NCBI GenBank assembly: GCA_016292295.1
Contig: JADNEJ010000537.1
Coordinates: 1-18,682 of the forward strand
Direction: 5' to 3'
Length of the DNA stretch: 18,682 nucleotides
From: Candidatus Thiodictyon intracellulare
GTDB lineage: Bacteria > Pseudomonadota > Gammaproteobacteria > Chromatiales > Chromatiaceae
A program made the position numbers and the translations under genes. The notes under the pieces were generated by a model that was not told where the DNA came from, searched no databases, and saw nothing but the letters and a program-made list of their open reading frames with translations. This document shows positions 1-9,371 of this stretch, one piece after another; within the stretch, counting starts at the first letter, position 1; each line of letters starts with the position of its first letter.

Positions 1-202
1 GCGCGCGCAAACCCACATGGGCCGGCCGGCCTTTGGCGGATTTGTGATCAAGGCCCGCAAAAGGACGCAAATAGCCAAGAGCCTGGCCAGTGCTGACCGT
101 TGAGCGGTCGGGTGCGTGGCATGATCACTCCGACTCGCGGATTTATTTGCGCTGATTTGCGGCGGATTATTCTTTCTTTGGTCAACCGAGCTGTGGCACG
201 CC
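1..202. other. non-coding sequence downstream of hemN, with an imperfect inverted repeat
   Basis: No coding sequence is seen here. It follows the hemN stop and so is the 3' end of the superoperon. Two 18-nt arms at 56-73 and 144-161 are imperfect reverse complements (14 of 18 positions), both built around the word CGCAAAT. Between them lies a small perfect hairpin, GACCG (95-99), loop TTGAG, CGGTC (105-109). Neither is followed by a T-run in the minus-strand sense, so a classical intrinsic terminator is not evident. It could be a dispersed intergenic repeat or an mRNA-end structure. Confidence 0.5.
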
Positions 203-1540
203 TCAGTGGTTGTTGCTCCAGCCGAGGCTGAGTTCGTGCTGAGCGCAGAGCCCGCGCAGGAAGTAGCGCCCGCGTGGGGTGACCTTGATGCGGTCGGCGC
301 TGACCTTGACCAAGCCGTGTTCGGCGCAGCGTACCAGTCGCTCATAGTCGGCCGCCAGACCGTCCAGTAGGCTCACCGGTACCTCCAGGTTGCACAGGAG
401 CTGCTGAATCGCCCGATGACGCCGCTGGTCGTCGTCGCTCAGCTGGTAGCCCCACAGGATAGGGAAGTGTCCGGCCTGGATCGCCTTGCGCCAGGCGTCC
501 GCGCTGGCTTCGTTCTGGACATAGATCCCATCCACCTCACCCAGACTGCTGGTGCCGAAAGGCAGCAGGTGTTGGGTCGGGGTGCAGGTATAGCCCATGC
601 AGGTGTGGCGCAGGGTCCCGGCCGCCTGGGCGTCGGCGAGTTCATCGCCATTCCTGACGAATGAATCCATCCCGATCCAACTGTAGCCGGACTCGGTGAA
701 GGCGCGTACCGCGCCGTGGAGTAGCGCGATTTTCTCCTCCGGGCTGGGCAAGGAGGCGGTGTCGATGGCGTACTGGTGCGGTCGCGTAGTAGGGTAGTGA
801 GCGTAGCTGAAGAGCCGCACCCGATCTGGGTTGATCTCGATGATCCGCTCCAGGGTTGACTCGAAGCCCTGGAGGGTCTGGTTGGGGAGTCCGTAGATCA
901 GGTCCAGGCTAATGCAAGCGAATCCAGTGTCGCGGGCGGTGGCGCAGACGTCGCGCACCAGGCTGACTGAGTTGACGCGTCCGATGGCGTGCTGGACCCG
1001 GGCGTCCAGGTCCTGGATGCCGAAGCTCACGCCCTTGAAGCCGAGACCCTTGAGTAGTTCCAGTTGCCCGGCCGAGGCGCACCGGGGATTGCATTCGATG
1101 TTGGTTGCGGTGTCGGTGCCGACGCTGAAATGGTGCACCAGCATCTCCATCAGGCGGATCAATTGGCAGTCGGTGAGATAGTTGGGCGTCCCGCCGCCCA
1201 GGTGGAGTTGGGTCAATGGCCGACCGCGACCGAGCCGCTCGATCACCAGGTCCATCTCGCGCTCCAGGGTGTCCAGATAGCGGTCTATCTTGCTCCCGTC
1301 GTGGGTGATGGTGGTGTGGCAGGCGCAATAGAGACAGCGTACCGGACAGAAGGGCAGGTGGACATAGAGTGCCACCGCCTCCTCCGGGCGCCCGGCGACC
1401 GCGCTCAACGACTCGGCGTAGTGTGTCGAGGTATGCCACTGGCCGCCCGCGGGCGGTGGAATTCCGACCGCGTCACTCGTCACCTGGTCGAAGCGCTCGA
1501 TCAGTTCCCGTGGGAGATTGGCGAAGAGAGCCGCGGTCAT
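203..1540 (-). CDS. hemN: oxygen-independent coproporphyrinogen III oxidase (radical SAM)
   Basis: A 445-residue radical SAM enzyme expected to convert coproporphyrinogen III to protoporphyrinogen IX without oxygen, in the cytoplasm, feeding both heme and bacteriochlorophyll. The motif HLPFCPVRCLYCAC gives the CX3CX2CXC pattern with Cys65, Cys69, Cys72 and Cys74, the HemN signature. GGGTP at about 115-119 is the SAM-contacting glycine motif. Stretches such as DLIYGLPNQT, INPDR and YAHYPT, and the C-terminal domain, match true HemN rather than the shorter HemW-like proteins. Length is close to the family's usual 450-460. The ATG is preceded by AAGGAG at 8-nt spacing. It starts 12 nt after the bchE stop, so the two are probably co-transcribed, which fits an anaerobic tetrapyrrole module. 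It is the last gene of the superoperon. Confidence 0.93.
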   Translation of the reverse strand: MTAALFANLPRELIERFDQVTSDAVGIPPPAGGQWHTSTHYAESLSAVAGRPEEAVALYVHLPFCPVRCLYCACHTTITHDGSKIDRYLDTLEREMDLVIERLGRGRPLTQLHLGGGTPNYLTDCQLIRLMEMLVHHFSVGTDTATNIECNPRCASAGQLELLKGLGFKGVSFGIQDLDARVQHAIGRVNSVSLVRDVCATARDTGFACISLDLIYGLPNQTLQGFESTLERIIEINPDRVRLFSYAHYPTTRPHQYAIDTASLPSPEEKIALLHGAVRAFTESGYSWIGMDSFVRNGDELADAQAAGTLRHTCMGYTCTPTQHLLPFGTSSLGEVDGIYVQNEASADAWRKAIQAGHFPILWGYQLSDDDQRRHRAIQQLLCNLEVPVSLLDGLAADYERLVRCAEHGLVKVSADRIKVTPRGRYFLRGLCAQHELSLGWSNNH

Positions 1541-1552
1541 GGCTGCATCTCC

Positions 1553-3214
1553 TTACACGGACGATACGACGGGGCGCTGGGGCGCGAGTTGTTCGCCGGC
1601 TGCCGCCGGCAGGCCGGTAGCCTCATCGATCTGCTGATCGGGTCCGCCGCATGCCAGCACCTTGATGGGTGTGCCCTTGAAGTTGACGTCCGCCGACAGA
1701 TCGGGCCGGCTGATCTTCAGTTCGGCGATCTGCTGCTGGGTCATGACCTTGGACTGGTCGAAGCCGAGATCGATCTCGGTCGACATGCCGCCCTTGTATT
1801 TTACCCGCTCCAGGTCGTAGAAGGTCTTGTTCCAGGTGGTCTTCAGGAAGGCCTTCAGGCATCCGAGCATGTACCTGCGCTTGAACTTGTCCAGAATCCA
1901 TGGGTATTCAAAGAAGCTCTTGCGCGCATAGAAGCGGGCATAATTGCGCAACACGCCCTTCAAGACCTCCTCGCGGGTCATGGCCTCCGGCTTCATGATG
2001 GGCGTGACGAAGTTGTACTTGGAGTAGTCGCGCACCTCGACCCGATCACCTAAGTCCTCGAACAGTTCGGCAAAGGGCCAGGGAGTGTACATGTTCCAGT
2101 TGACCATGTCCGGCTTCCAGTCCTGGGCCAGGCGGTAGGTCTCCTCGATGGTCTCCTTGGTCTCGTTCTCCAGGCCCATGATGAACTGGACCTCGGCGAC
2201 GATGCCCGCATTGCGCAGCAGCTTGACGGCGAGCTTGTTCTGCTCGACCGTGGTCTGCTTGCGGAAGACGTCCAGATTCAACTGGGCGGCGGCCTCGGTC
2301 CCCAAGGAGACGTGCACCAGCCCGGCCTTGCGGTAGAAGGGCAGCAGATCCCGGTCACGCATGATGTCGGTCACACGGGTATTGATACCCCAGTGGATCT
2401 TCACCTTGCGGTCGATCAGTTCCTGGCACAGGGCGACGAACTGACGCTTGAAGATGGTCGGCTCTTCGTCCGCCAGGATCATGAACCCGACGTTGTAGTC
2501 GCGCACCAGGATCTCGATCTCATCCACGAATTTTTTCGGGTTGCGATGCCGGTAGGTACGCCAGAACTTCCACTGGGAGCAGAAGCGACAGGTAAAGGGA
2601 CAACCGCGGGCGAAATTCGGTACCGCCACCCGGCAGTTGAGCGGGATATAGATATAGTGGTTCCAGTTGAGGATGGACCAGTCGGGCGTCAGGGTGTCCA
2701 GATCCTGGATCACCGGATGCGCCGGGGTGGCCACCACCTGACCGGCATCGTCCAGGAAGGCGATGCCCTGAATTCGGGCGCGATCCTGCTTGTCGGTGCC
2801 GTTCTCAACCGCACGGAGCAGGTTGACGATGATTTCCTCGCCCTCGCCGCGCACGATGTAATCGATCCAGGGGGCCTCGCCCAGGACCTGCGTATACATG
2901 AAGGTTGGGTGAATGCCGCCCAGGATGGTCACGCAGTTTGGTAGCGCCTCACGGGCCACCTGGAGCGTGGTCTGGGCCTTGTAGATCATAGGCGTGATGG
3001 CGGTCGCCAGCACCACGTCCGGACCGTGTTTGCGGATGTATTCGCGCAGCACGTCGTCCGGCATGTGCTCGCACATCGCGTCCAGGAAGGTGACGTCGGT
3101 GTAGCCCGCCTGCTTCACGGCGCCGGCAATGTAGGCGACCCAGCCGGGGGGCCAGTTGCCGGCGATCTCCGCACCGCCGGCGTGATAGTTCGGCTGAATC
3201 ATTAGAATGCGCAT
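1553..3214 (-). CDS. bchE: anaerobic Mg-protoporphyrin IX monomethyl ester oxidative cyclase
   Basis: A 553-residue cobalamin-dependent radical SAM enzyme that forms ring E of bacteriochlorophyll by adding oxygen from water, converting Mg-protoporphyrin IX monomethyl ester to divinyl protochlorophyllide. The N-terminal ~190 residues form a B12-binding-like domain (ILMIQPNY start, GGIHPT at 99-104, VRGEGE near 121-126). The radical SAM cluster motif CPFTCRFC gives Cys205, Cys209 and Cys212. The C-terminal part resembles the BchE-type extension. The ATG has a near-perfect Shine-Dalgarno sequence (GGAGG, 6-nt spacing), stronger than most starts in this operon, so it may be translated independently of puhE 99 nt upstream. 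No oxygen-dependent cyclase (acsF) is present in the window. Confidence 0.96.
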   Translation of the reverse strand: MRILMIQPNYHAGGAEIAGNWPPGWVAYIAGAVKQAGYTDVTFLDAMCEHMPDDVLREYIRKHGPDVVLATAITPMIYKAQTTLQVAREALPNCVTILGGIHPTFMYTQVLGEAPWIDYIVRGEGEEIIVNLLRAVENGTDKQDRARIQGIAFLDDAGQVVATPAHPVIQDLDTLTPDWSILNWNHYIYIPLNCRVAVPNFARGCPFTCRFCSQWKFWRTYRHRNPKKFVDEIEILVRDYNVGFMILADEEPTIFKRQFVALCQELIDRKVKIHWGINTRVTDIMRDRDLLPFYRKAGLVHVSLGTEAAAQLNLDVFRKQTTVEQNKLAVKLLRNAGIVAEVQFIMGLENETKETIEETYRLAQDWKPDMVNWNMYTPWPFAELFEDLGDRVEVRDYSKYNFVTPIMKPEAMTREEVLKGVLRNYARFYARKSFFEYPWILDKFKRRYMLGCLKAFLKTTWNKTFYDLERVKYKGGMSTEIDLGFDQSKVMTQQQIAELKISRPDLSADVNFKGTPIKVLACGGPDQQIDEATGLPAAAGEQLAPQRPVVSSV

Positions 3215-3313
3215 TGTCCACCTCCGAAAAACTGTCGCTGAATGGGTGCCTTCAGTGGCCCTTGAGTGGCCTTGCGCGAGCGGCGCACGGCACTGTGTCC
3301 GTTCCCCGGCCGA

Positions 3314-4156
3314 TCAGTGCCCCCGTAGGGCGATCAGGGACACGGATTGATCCTGGGTGCGCGCGGGGCACACCGGCGTGCCGGCCGTACCGTTATCGGC
3401 GTTGCGCTGGAAGGCCCAGGACCACAGTGCCTCGTCCGGCAGGGGCAGCACCAAGAACCAGTGTTCCAGTACCGCCAGAGCGAGGAGCGTTGCGGTCAGT
3501 ACGTAACTCGTGTCGATGAATGAGTCGATCTCGGTATCCAGGGCCCGGCCGACCAAGAGTATGACGACCACGGTCCCCGCGGTCACCGAAAGTGGGAACA
3601 GATAGTTCATGTGTCGCTGAGCCATGTAGGTCTGCAGAAATCGCAGATGCCCGGGAAGCCAATCCGTGTGCAGGTTGGGTACCCCGAAAAAGACATTGAG
3701 CTTGGCGCTCCAGCGCATGATCCACAGCACGCAGTAGGTCCAGACTCCGACCTGGTTCGGCTGGTCCCAGCACAGGGCAATCAGGATGACGCCGGTGATG
3801 AGTACCGAGACTTCGTGATAGAGACTGGTCCCGATCGCCAGTGCAAAGCGTCTCCAGGGCCCGCAACCGGGCGGGCAGGGCGCCTTGCGGGGACCGCTCA
3901 CGAGGCCCATGAAATAGCTCATTTCCAGCGTACCCCAGATCAGCACGCCGCAGGTGAAGCCGCAATAGGCATGGGCGACGGACGCCCCGGTGCAGGTCAG
4001 GATCAGGCCATAGACCCCTAAGAACAGGGTCACCGCCGCGCCCGCGAGGCTCCAGCGGTAGGTCCGCCGGGGCAGCCCGTCCAGATAGAGGATGATTCCG
4101 GTTCCCAGCCACCAAACGAACAAGGCGTAGAGCGCTGGGACGACAAACGCGAGCAT
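3314..4156 (-). CDS. puhE: photosynthetic complex assembly membrane protein PuhE (DUF3623 type)
   Basis: A 280-residue integral membrane protein with about seven hydrophobic segments, starting with a membrane helix at the N-terminus (ALYALFVWWLGTGIILYLDG). Recognisable family stretches include WGTLEMSYFMG and the region LCWDQPNQVG...RWSAKLNVFFGVPN. This is PuhE, also called putative photosynthetic complex assembly protein 2. In Rhodobacter capsulatus, puhE affects reaction-centre/LH1 assembly and pigment levels; its biochemical activity is unknown. The ATG has AGGAA at about 7-nt spacing. It starts 41 nt after the puhC stop, following the common puhA-puhB-puhC-puhE order. The last ~25 residues, after the final membrane segment, look unconserved. 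Confidence 0.88.
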   Translation of the reverse strand: MLAFVVPALYALFVWWLGTGIILYLDGLPRRTYRWSLAGAAVTLFLGVYGLILTCTGASVAHAYCGFTCGVLIWGTLEMSYFMGLVSGPRKAPCPPGCGPWRRFALAIGTSLYHEVSVLITGVILIALCWDQPNQVGVWTYCVLWIMRWSAKLNVFFGVPNLHTDWLPGHLRFLQTYMAQRHMNYLFPLSVTAGTVVVILLVGRALDTEIDSFIDTSYVLTATLLALAVLEHWFLVLPLPDEALWSWAFQRNADNGTAGTPVCPARTQDQSVSLIALRGH

Positions 4157-4197
4157 GCGTGGTTCCTGGTTCCGCCGGCCGAGTCCGGGCGCACGGG

Positions 4198-4704
4198 CTA
4201 ATGGGTATCGTCGGTCTTCACCGCCGGGACGCCTGGCGCATTGCCGGCGTTAACGGGGTCTTTGCCTCCCAGGAAAGCGGCAAATGCCGCGTCATTGGTC
4301 GGGCCGAAGGAGCGTAACTCGATCACCCGGTGTGTCCCCAGGTCCGTCAGGGTCAACCGGCCATCAGCGAGCCGCGCGAGGCGGAACGAGGTCTCCGGGG
4401 CCACGCCGCCGACGTGCCGCCAGCGCGACGTGGTGCGCAGAATTCCCAGTACGAATCCCTCGCCGCCGCGTGGGAGTACCGCCACGCTGGTGTTATCGGT
4501 GGCATCCCGGACCAGGGTTGCCCCATCGGGGCCTTCGGAGAAACGCAGATCACGGCTCACCACCGCCGGCGACGGCGGCATTTGACTAGCATTGTACCCG
4601 GTCAGACGGGCCGCGGCCACGAGGACCAGGCAGAATCCGATCAGCGTGGCGAACGCGATCAATACTCTGCGAGGAAAGTGTTCGTTGCGGGACGGGTCAA
4701 CCAT
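4198..4704 (-). CDS. puhC: photosynthetic complex assembly protein PuhC
   Basis: A 168-residue protein with one N-terminal membrane anchor (about residues 13-32, ending before ARLTGY) and a periplasmic beta-rich domain, the usual PuhC layout. Family-like stretches are RDLRFSEGPDGA, VLPRGGEGFVLGILR, FRLARLADGRLTLTDLGT and a C-terminal FGPTNDAAFAAFLG. PuhC is needed for normal amounts of the reaction-centre/LH1 core complex in Rhodobacter; its mechanism is not defined. The gene starts 90 nt after puhB, in a gap carrying a GGATGAR heptad repeat, and no convincing Shine-Dalgarno sequence precedes the ATG. The start is chosen because it gives the expected short cytoplasmic tail before the membrane helix. 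Confidence 0.9.
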   Translation of the reverse strand: MVDPSRNEHFPRRVLIAFATLIGFCLVLVAAARLTGYNASQMPPSPAVVSRDLRFSEGPDGATLVRDATDNTSVAVLPRGGEGFVLGILRTTSRWRHVGGVAPETSFRLARLADGRLTLTDLGTHRVIELRSFGPTNDAAFAAFLGGKDPVNAGNAPGVPAVKTDDTH

Positions 4705-4717
4705 GGGAGTCGGATAC

Positions 4718-4738
4718 GGATGAGGGATGAGGGATGAA
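4718..4738. repeat. GGATGAR heptad tandem repeat upstream of puhC
   Basis: Three perfect-register heptads, GGATGAG at 4718-4724, GGATGAG at 4725-4731 and GGATGAA at 4732-4738, followed by a decayed GGGTGA. Read in the transcribed direction this is a CCCTCAT-type repeat. It lies 14 nt from the puhC ATG, in the space where a ribosome-binding site is expected. Similar CCTCATCC arrays occur dispersed between genes in many bacterial genomes; that is general knowledge, not tested here. Confidence 0.75.
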
Positions 4739-4794
4739 GGGTGACGGGACTGCGGCGCGGCGGGCGGTCCAGGATGGGGCGCGGCGAATCCGGC

Positions 4795-5409
4795 TCATGG
4801 CGTTGCCGCGGGCGCTGGTTCGTCCGGGGCGGTGCGGGCGCTCGCAAGGGCGTCGGCGAGAATCCGGGCAACCCTGGCCGCGTCCGGTACGGCGCGCAGC
4901 ATGGGCCGTGGGGGCCGCAAATGCCAGGGCTGGGCGTGGGGCCACAGGACGATATACGGTGCGCGCACCGGCCCGGTCAGGGTGAGCGGCAGGTCCGCGG
5001 AGCCGTCGGGGTACAGGCACAACCCGGCGCTGGTGATCTGAGAGAATGGGATATTGATACAGATCTGAATCGCCACGCCGATGCGCAGCACCACCCGCCG
5101 GTTGGTGATCGTATAGAGCGTCGCCCGGCTCATGGCCCAGGCGAGCAAGGCCAGCACGCCGACCGCGACGGCGCCCAAGACGGCGAGCCAGATGGCCCCG
5201 CCCAAGGCCACGACCAGGGATTTTCCCTCCTGAAGGTTCCATACCAGGAGCAGAATCAGCAGGGCGATGAAATAGAGGGTTACCACGCGAGCATGAAAGG
5301 CGTGCCGCGCCATGGACTGCCAGCGCGGCATGCCTTGCCAGAGAAGCGCCTCCCCGGGGGGGAGGCGCTCCGGCAGGCCCGGTACGGGTTCGTATTCGTA
5401 CTCGGCCAT
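4795..5409 (-). CDS. puhB: photosynthetic complex assembly protein PuhB (bacterial PH-like domain)
   Basis: A 204-residue membrane protein. A short cytoplasmic N-terminus (GLPERLPPGEALLWQGMPRW) leads to two or three hydrophobic segments between about 45 and 95, then a bacterial PH-like domain whose core TLYTITNRRVVLRIG and INIPFSQI are characteristic of PuhB. In Rhodobacter, PuhB is a dimeric reaction-centre assembly factor with a later effect on LH1. The start lies 8 nt after the puhA stop, so translation is probably coupled to puhA. The C-terminal tail is alanine/proline-rich and looks disordered. Confidence 0.9.
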   Translation of the reverse strand: MAEYEYEPVPGLPERLPPGEALLWQGMPRWQSMARHAFHARVVTLYFIALLILLLVWNLQEGKSLVVALGGAIWLAVLGAVAVGVLALLAWAMSRATLYTITNRRVVLRIGVAIQICINIPFSQITSAGLCLYPDGSADLPLTLTGPVRAPYIVLWPHAQPWHLRPPRPMLRAVPDAARVARILADALASARTAPDEPAPAATP

Positions 5410-5417
5410 TGACGGCT

Positions 5418-6182
5418 TCAGAGGAAGGGCTCGAGGCGTTCCGGGACGGCATAGAGCTTGCCGGCGCCGTAGTAGGACGTGACCAGGTCCTCTTCGCGCA
5501 GAGTGATGCGGCTGGGGCTGGCTGGTACCGGAACATTGGCGAACTGAGCGGCAGTAATGGCAGCGACCTTTACCTGCCCCTTCTTCTTCAGGATACGGGC
5601 GAAACCCATTGGGAGCAGGACGTGCTCGCCGCCCTTGACATCGACCTCGAGGTAGCGGATCTGCGGCTCGGAGCGGTCAACCCAGATTTCAGAGATGGTG
5701 CCGGCCTGCTGATCATCGCAGCCGAGCACCGTAAAGCCGCGCGGATCGGCATCGCCCTCGGCGACCGAGAATTCCTTGGCGATACGCATCGGTACGATCT
5801 TGTCCACGCCCTCGTAGGTGAGGTCGGCCTCGTTCATGCGGGTCGGGCGGGAGCCGGGGCCGACCCGTGCCAGCATCGGATCGCCGGTGGGAGTCAGCGG
5901 GGCACCCGGCCAGGGCTCGGTGGGAGTGGCGTTGACCTGGTAGGTGGGCTCCGGGCTCGGCTTCGTCACGGTGCCGTGACCGTGAGGCAGGATGAAGGTC
6001 TTAGGTGCGGGCAGGTTGGGCCAGCCGACGACCGTGATATGCGGGGAGCGCTCCGATTCCAAGGGGTATCCTTCTCGCTTATCCTCGCGCCGGAGGTAGA
6101 TGATCAGTCCGGCGAAAAAGAACCAGAAGGCCCAGATGGCGATCTGGCCAAGATCGATATAGCTCGTTGGTGCATCGAACAT
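5418..6182 (-). CDS. puhA: photosynthetic reaction centre H subunit
   Basis: A 254-residue protein, the normal length for the H subunit. It has a single N-terminal membrane helix (about residues 12-30, [17 protein letters not shown]) followed by the charged [12 protein letters not shown] that always follows the helix in H subunits, then a cytoplasmic PRC-barrel domain ([32 protein letters not shown]). It caps the L/M subunits and shapes proton delivery to QB. A strong GGGAGGGG ribosome-binding site precedes the ATG at close spacing, the richest one in the operon, consistent with the need for a structural subunit in large amounts. It begins 23 nt after lhaA and leads the puhABC-E group. Confidence 0.97.
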   Translation of the reverse strand: MFDAPTSYIDLGQIAIWAFWFFFAGLIIYLRREDKREGYPLESERSPHITVVGWPNLPAPKTFILPHGHGTVTKPSPEPTYQVNATPTEPWPGAPLTPTGDPMLARVGPGSRPTRMNEADLTYEGVDKIVPMRIAKEFSVAEGDADPRGFTVLGCDDQQAGTISEIWVDRSEPQIRYLEVDVKGGEHVLLPMGFARILKKKGQVKVAAITAAQFANVPVPASPSRITLREEDLVTSYYGAGKLYAVPERLEPFL

Positions 6183-6205
6183 AGTCCCCTCCCGAGGGCA
6201 AATGG

Positions 6206-7639
6206 CTAGCCGGGAAATTCGGCCAAGCCGAAGCGGTTTGACGCGGCCCCGCGACCCTCCGCGGAGTGACCCGCGAGTGGGCCTATGGCGGCCAGCGTCA
6301 TGAAAAGTAGTGTGATCTCGAGCGTGTAGACGCCGGTATAGCCAACTGCCTGACCCGTCAGAGCGGGTCCCAGGGCGTCCTGTGCGGCGAGTCCGCCGAT
6401 GAGATCGCGCAGAGCGCCGCCTACCACAATCGCGAGCCCGGCGGCGGTGGCCTGCACGGCACCCCAGGCACCCAAGGCCAGCCCGCTCTCGTCGCCCTGA
6501 GTCATGCCCATGGCGGCGGTGAGGGTCCCGACCGAGAAGAGTCCGCCGCCGAAGCCGATCAGAAAGGTGCCGATCCTGAATAAGACGGTGGACCCCAGGG
6601 GCGCGGAGAGCAAGACCGCGGCGAAGGCGAAGACCCCGACCACGGCGCCCAGGCCGGACAAGCGATAGGGATCGGCGCCGTGTCTCAACTGGCGCGCGGC
6701 CAGCGCGAACGCCAAGAGCGTGCCCCCAGCCAGCAGGGCCGTGAGTGCGGTGGTCGCCCCGACGGTGAGGTGCAGGACCTGGCCCCCGTAGGGTTCCAAG
6801 AGGATGTCCTGCATGCTGAAGGCAGCGGTGCCGAGACCCAGGGCCACCAGGAGTCGGGTGACCCGGCCGCCGCGCAGATAGGCGGCCCAGGACTCGCGGA
6901 AGGCGGGGGTAACCCTACCCGCACGGGTCAATGCCGGGTTGCGGGCCTCCTGTTTCCACAGGGCGATCACGTTCAGGATCATGGTAGCCAGAGCCGCCCC
7001 CTGCAGCACCTGGATCAGGCGCTTCTGGCTGAAGTCCACGAGGATCTGACCGAAGAGCAAGGAACTCACCACCATCCCCAGGAGCAGCATCACATAGAGT
7101 AGAGCGACAGCGCGGGGGCGGACCTGCGGCGGTGCCAGATCGGTGGCGAGTGCGAGCCCGGCCGTCTGGGTGATGTGCAGGCCGGCGCCGACCAGCAAGA
7201 AGGCGAGCGCCGCGCCGATGGGCCTGACCGGACCCTGCCAATGAGCGTCACCCCCCAGCACCAGGAGCGCAAAGGGCATGATCGCGAAGCCGCCGAACTG
7301 GAGCAGGGTGCCCATCCAGATGTAGGGGACGCGACGCCAGCCGAGCGCGGACACATGGTGGTCTGAGCGGAAGCCGATCAGTGCGCGCAGGGGCGCGAAC
7401 AGCAGGGGCAGCGACACCATGAGCGAGATGATCCAGACGGGGATGCCGAGTTCGACGACCGCGACCCGGTTCAGGGTGCCGTTGAGCAGCACCACGGCCA
7501 TGCCGACTGAGACCTGGAACAGAGCGAGGCGCAACAGCTGGCCCAGGGGCAATTCCTTGGTGCCGACGTCGGCGAAAGGCAGGAAGTGCGGGCCCAGCCT
7601 CAGCCATTCGCGGGTGACGATGGCGCCGATCGACCTCAT
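6206..7639 (-). CDS. lhaA: LH1 assembly protein LhaA (PucC/BCD family, MFS fold)
   Basis: A 477-residue polytopic membrane protein with about 12 predicted helices, a member of the bacteriochlorophyll-delivery (BCD/PucC) branch of the major facilitator superfamily. Family stretches include [47 protein letters not shown] and [15 protein letters not shown]. LhaA is needed for LH1 assembly, probably by handing pigment to the antenna. It is called LhaA rather than PucC from its place between bchM and puhA, the usual bchFNBHLM-lhaA-puhA order. Its ATG overlaps the bchM stop (ATGA), indicating translational coupling. Confidence 0.93.
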   Translation of the reverse strand: MRSIGAIVTREWLRLGPHFLPFADVGTKELPLGQLLRLALFQVSVGMAVVLLNGTLNRVAVVELGIPVWIISLMVSLPLLFAPLRALIGFRSDHHVSALGWRRVPYIWMGTLLQFGGFAIMPFALLVLGGDAHWQGPVRPIGAALAFLLVGAGLHITQTAGLALATDLAPPQVRPRAVALLYVMLLLGMVVSSLLFGQILVDFSQKRLIQVLQGAALATMILNVIALWKQEARNPALTRAGRVTPAFRESWAAYLRGGRVTRLLVALGLGTAAFSMQDILLEPYGGQVLHLTVGATTALTALLAGGTLLAFALAARQLRHGADPYRLSGLGAVVGVFAFAAVLLSAPLGSTVLFRIGTFLIGFGGGLFSVGTLTAAMGMTQGDESGLALGAWGAVQATAAGLAIVVGGALRDLIGGLAAQDALGPALTGQAVGYTGVYTLEITLLFMTLAAIGPLAGHSAEGRGAASNRFGLAEFPG

Positions 7640-8360
7640 GGGCGCGCCTGCTCAAAAATCGGCCCCCTGACCAACTCCAAGGCCTGTGAGGTGTAGAAGC
7701 CACGGACGATGCGCTGAGTGCGCCCAAGGTGCCAGCCGGCGAGGCCGGGCTGCGCCGCGATCAGTTGCGCCAGCCGTTTGGGGCTTACGGGCACGATGGC
7801 GGGGGAGCGGTCGCCGCGCGGGAAGAACTGCCCCACGGCGTGCATCACGGCCAGGAGCGGGGTGCGCGGGGCATAGGTGAAGAGGATGGAACCCTGGGTC
7901 CGGGCGGCCACCTTGGCCAGCAGGGCGACCACGTCCTCATTGCGGTAGTGAATCACCGAGTCCATGGCAACCAAGTGGTCGAAGATCCCGAGCGCCGGGT
8001 CGGTCATGTCGCCCACCAGGAACTCGACGCTGCCGACGCCTAGATTCTGGGGGCTGCGTTCCTGCGCCAGGGCAATCAGGGTCGGGGCCACATCAATGGC
8101 GACGACGCTTGCGCCGCGCCGCGCCGCCTCGACCGCGAGGGCCCCGGTGCCGCAACCCGCATCAAGCAGCCGCCGCCCCGCCAGATCCACGGGTAGCCAA
8201 CTCAAGAGCGTTGAGCGCATGAGGTCACGGCCGGCGCGCACCGTGGCACGCACCCGGCTGACGGGGGCGTCGGAGGTCAGCCGACCCCAGGCATCCGAGG
8301 CGGTACAGTCGAAGTAGGTCTCGATCTCGCCGCGGCGTTCTTGATAAGATCTAGTCGGCA

Positions 8361-8361
<1 letters not shown>
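7636..8361 (-). CDS. bchM: Mg-protoporphyrin IX O-methyltransferase
   Basis: A 241-residue SAM-dependent methyltransferase that methylates the C13 propionate of Mg-protoporphyrin IX. Class I SAM-binding motif LLDAGCGTGAL lies at about 65-75, followed by VVAIDVAP and then VEFLVGDM. The N-terminal YFDCTASDAWGRLTSD and the C-terminal LGRTQRIVRGFYTSQALELVR are BchM-like. Two starts are possible: a TTG at 8364 and an ATG at 8361 whose A is the last base of the bchL stop (TGATG). The ATG is preferred; both give tight coupling to bchL. The stop overlaps the lhaA start. Confidence 0.95.
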
Positions 8362-9350
<989 letters not shown>

Positions 9351-9371
9351 TTTCTGACGTACTTTGCCTGT

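Noticed and set aside
1064..2053. Long plus-strand open frame opposite hemN/bchE
   Set aside because: It spans two well-recognised genes on the other strand and has no recognisable family features.
3215..3313. Possible separate promoter or PpsR site before bchE
   Set aside because: No TGT-N12-ACA match and no good -35/-10 pair is visible; only a strong ribosome-binding site and a minor AGTGGCC direct repeat (3254-3271).
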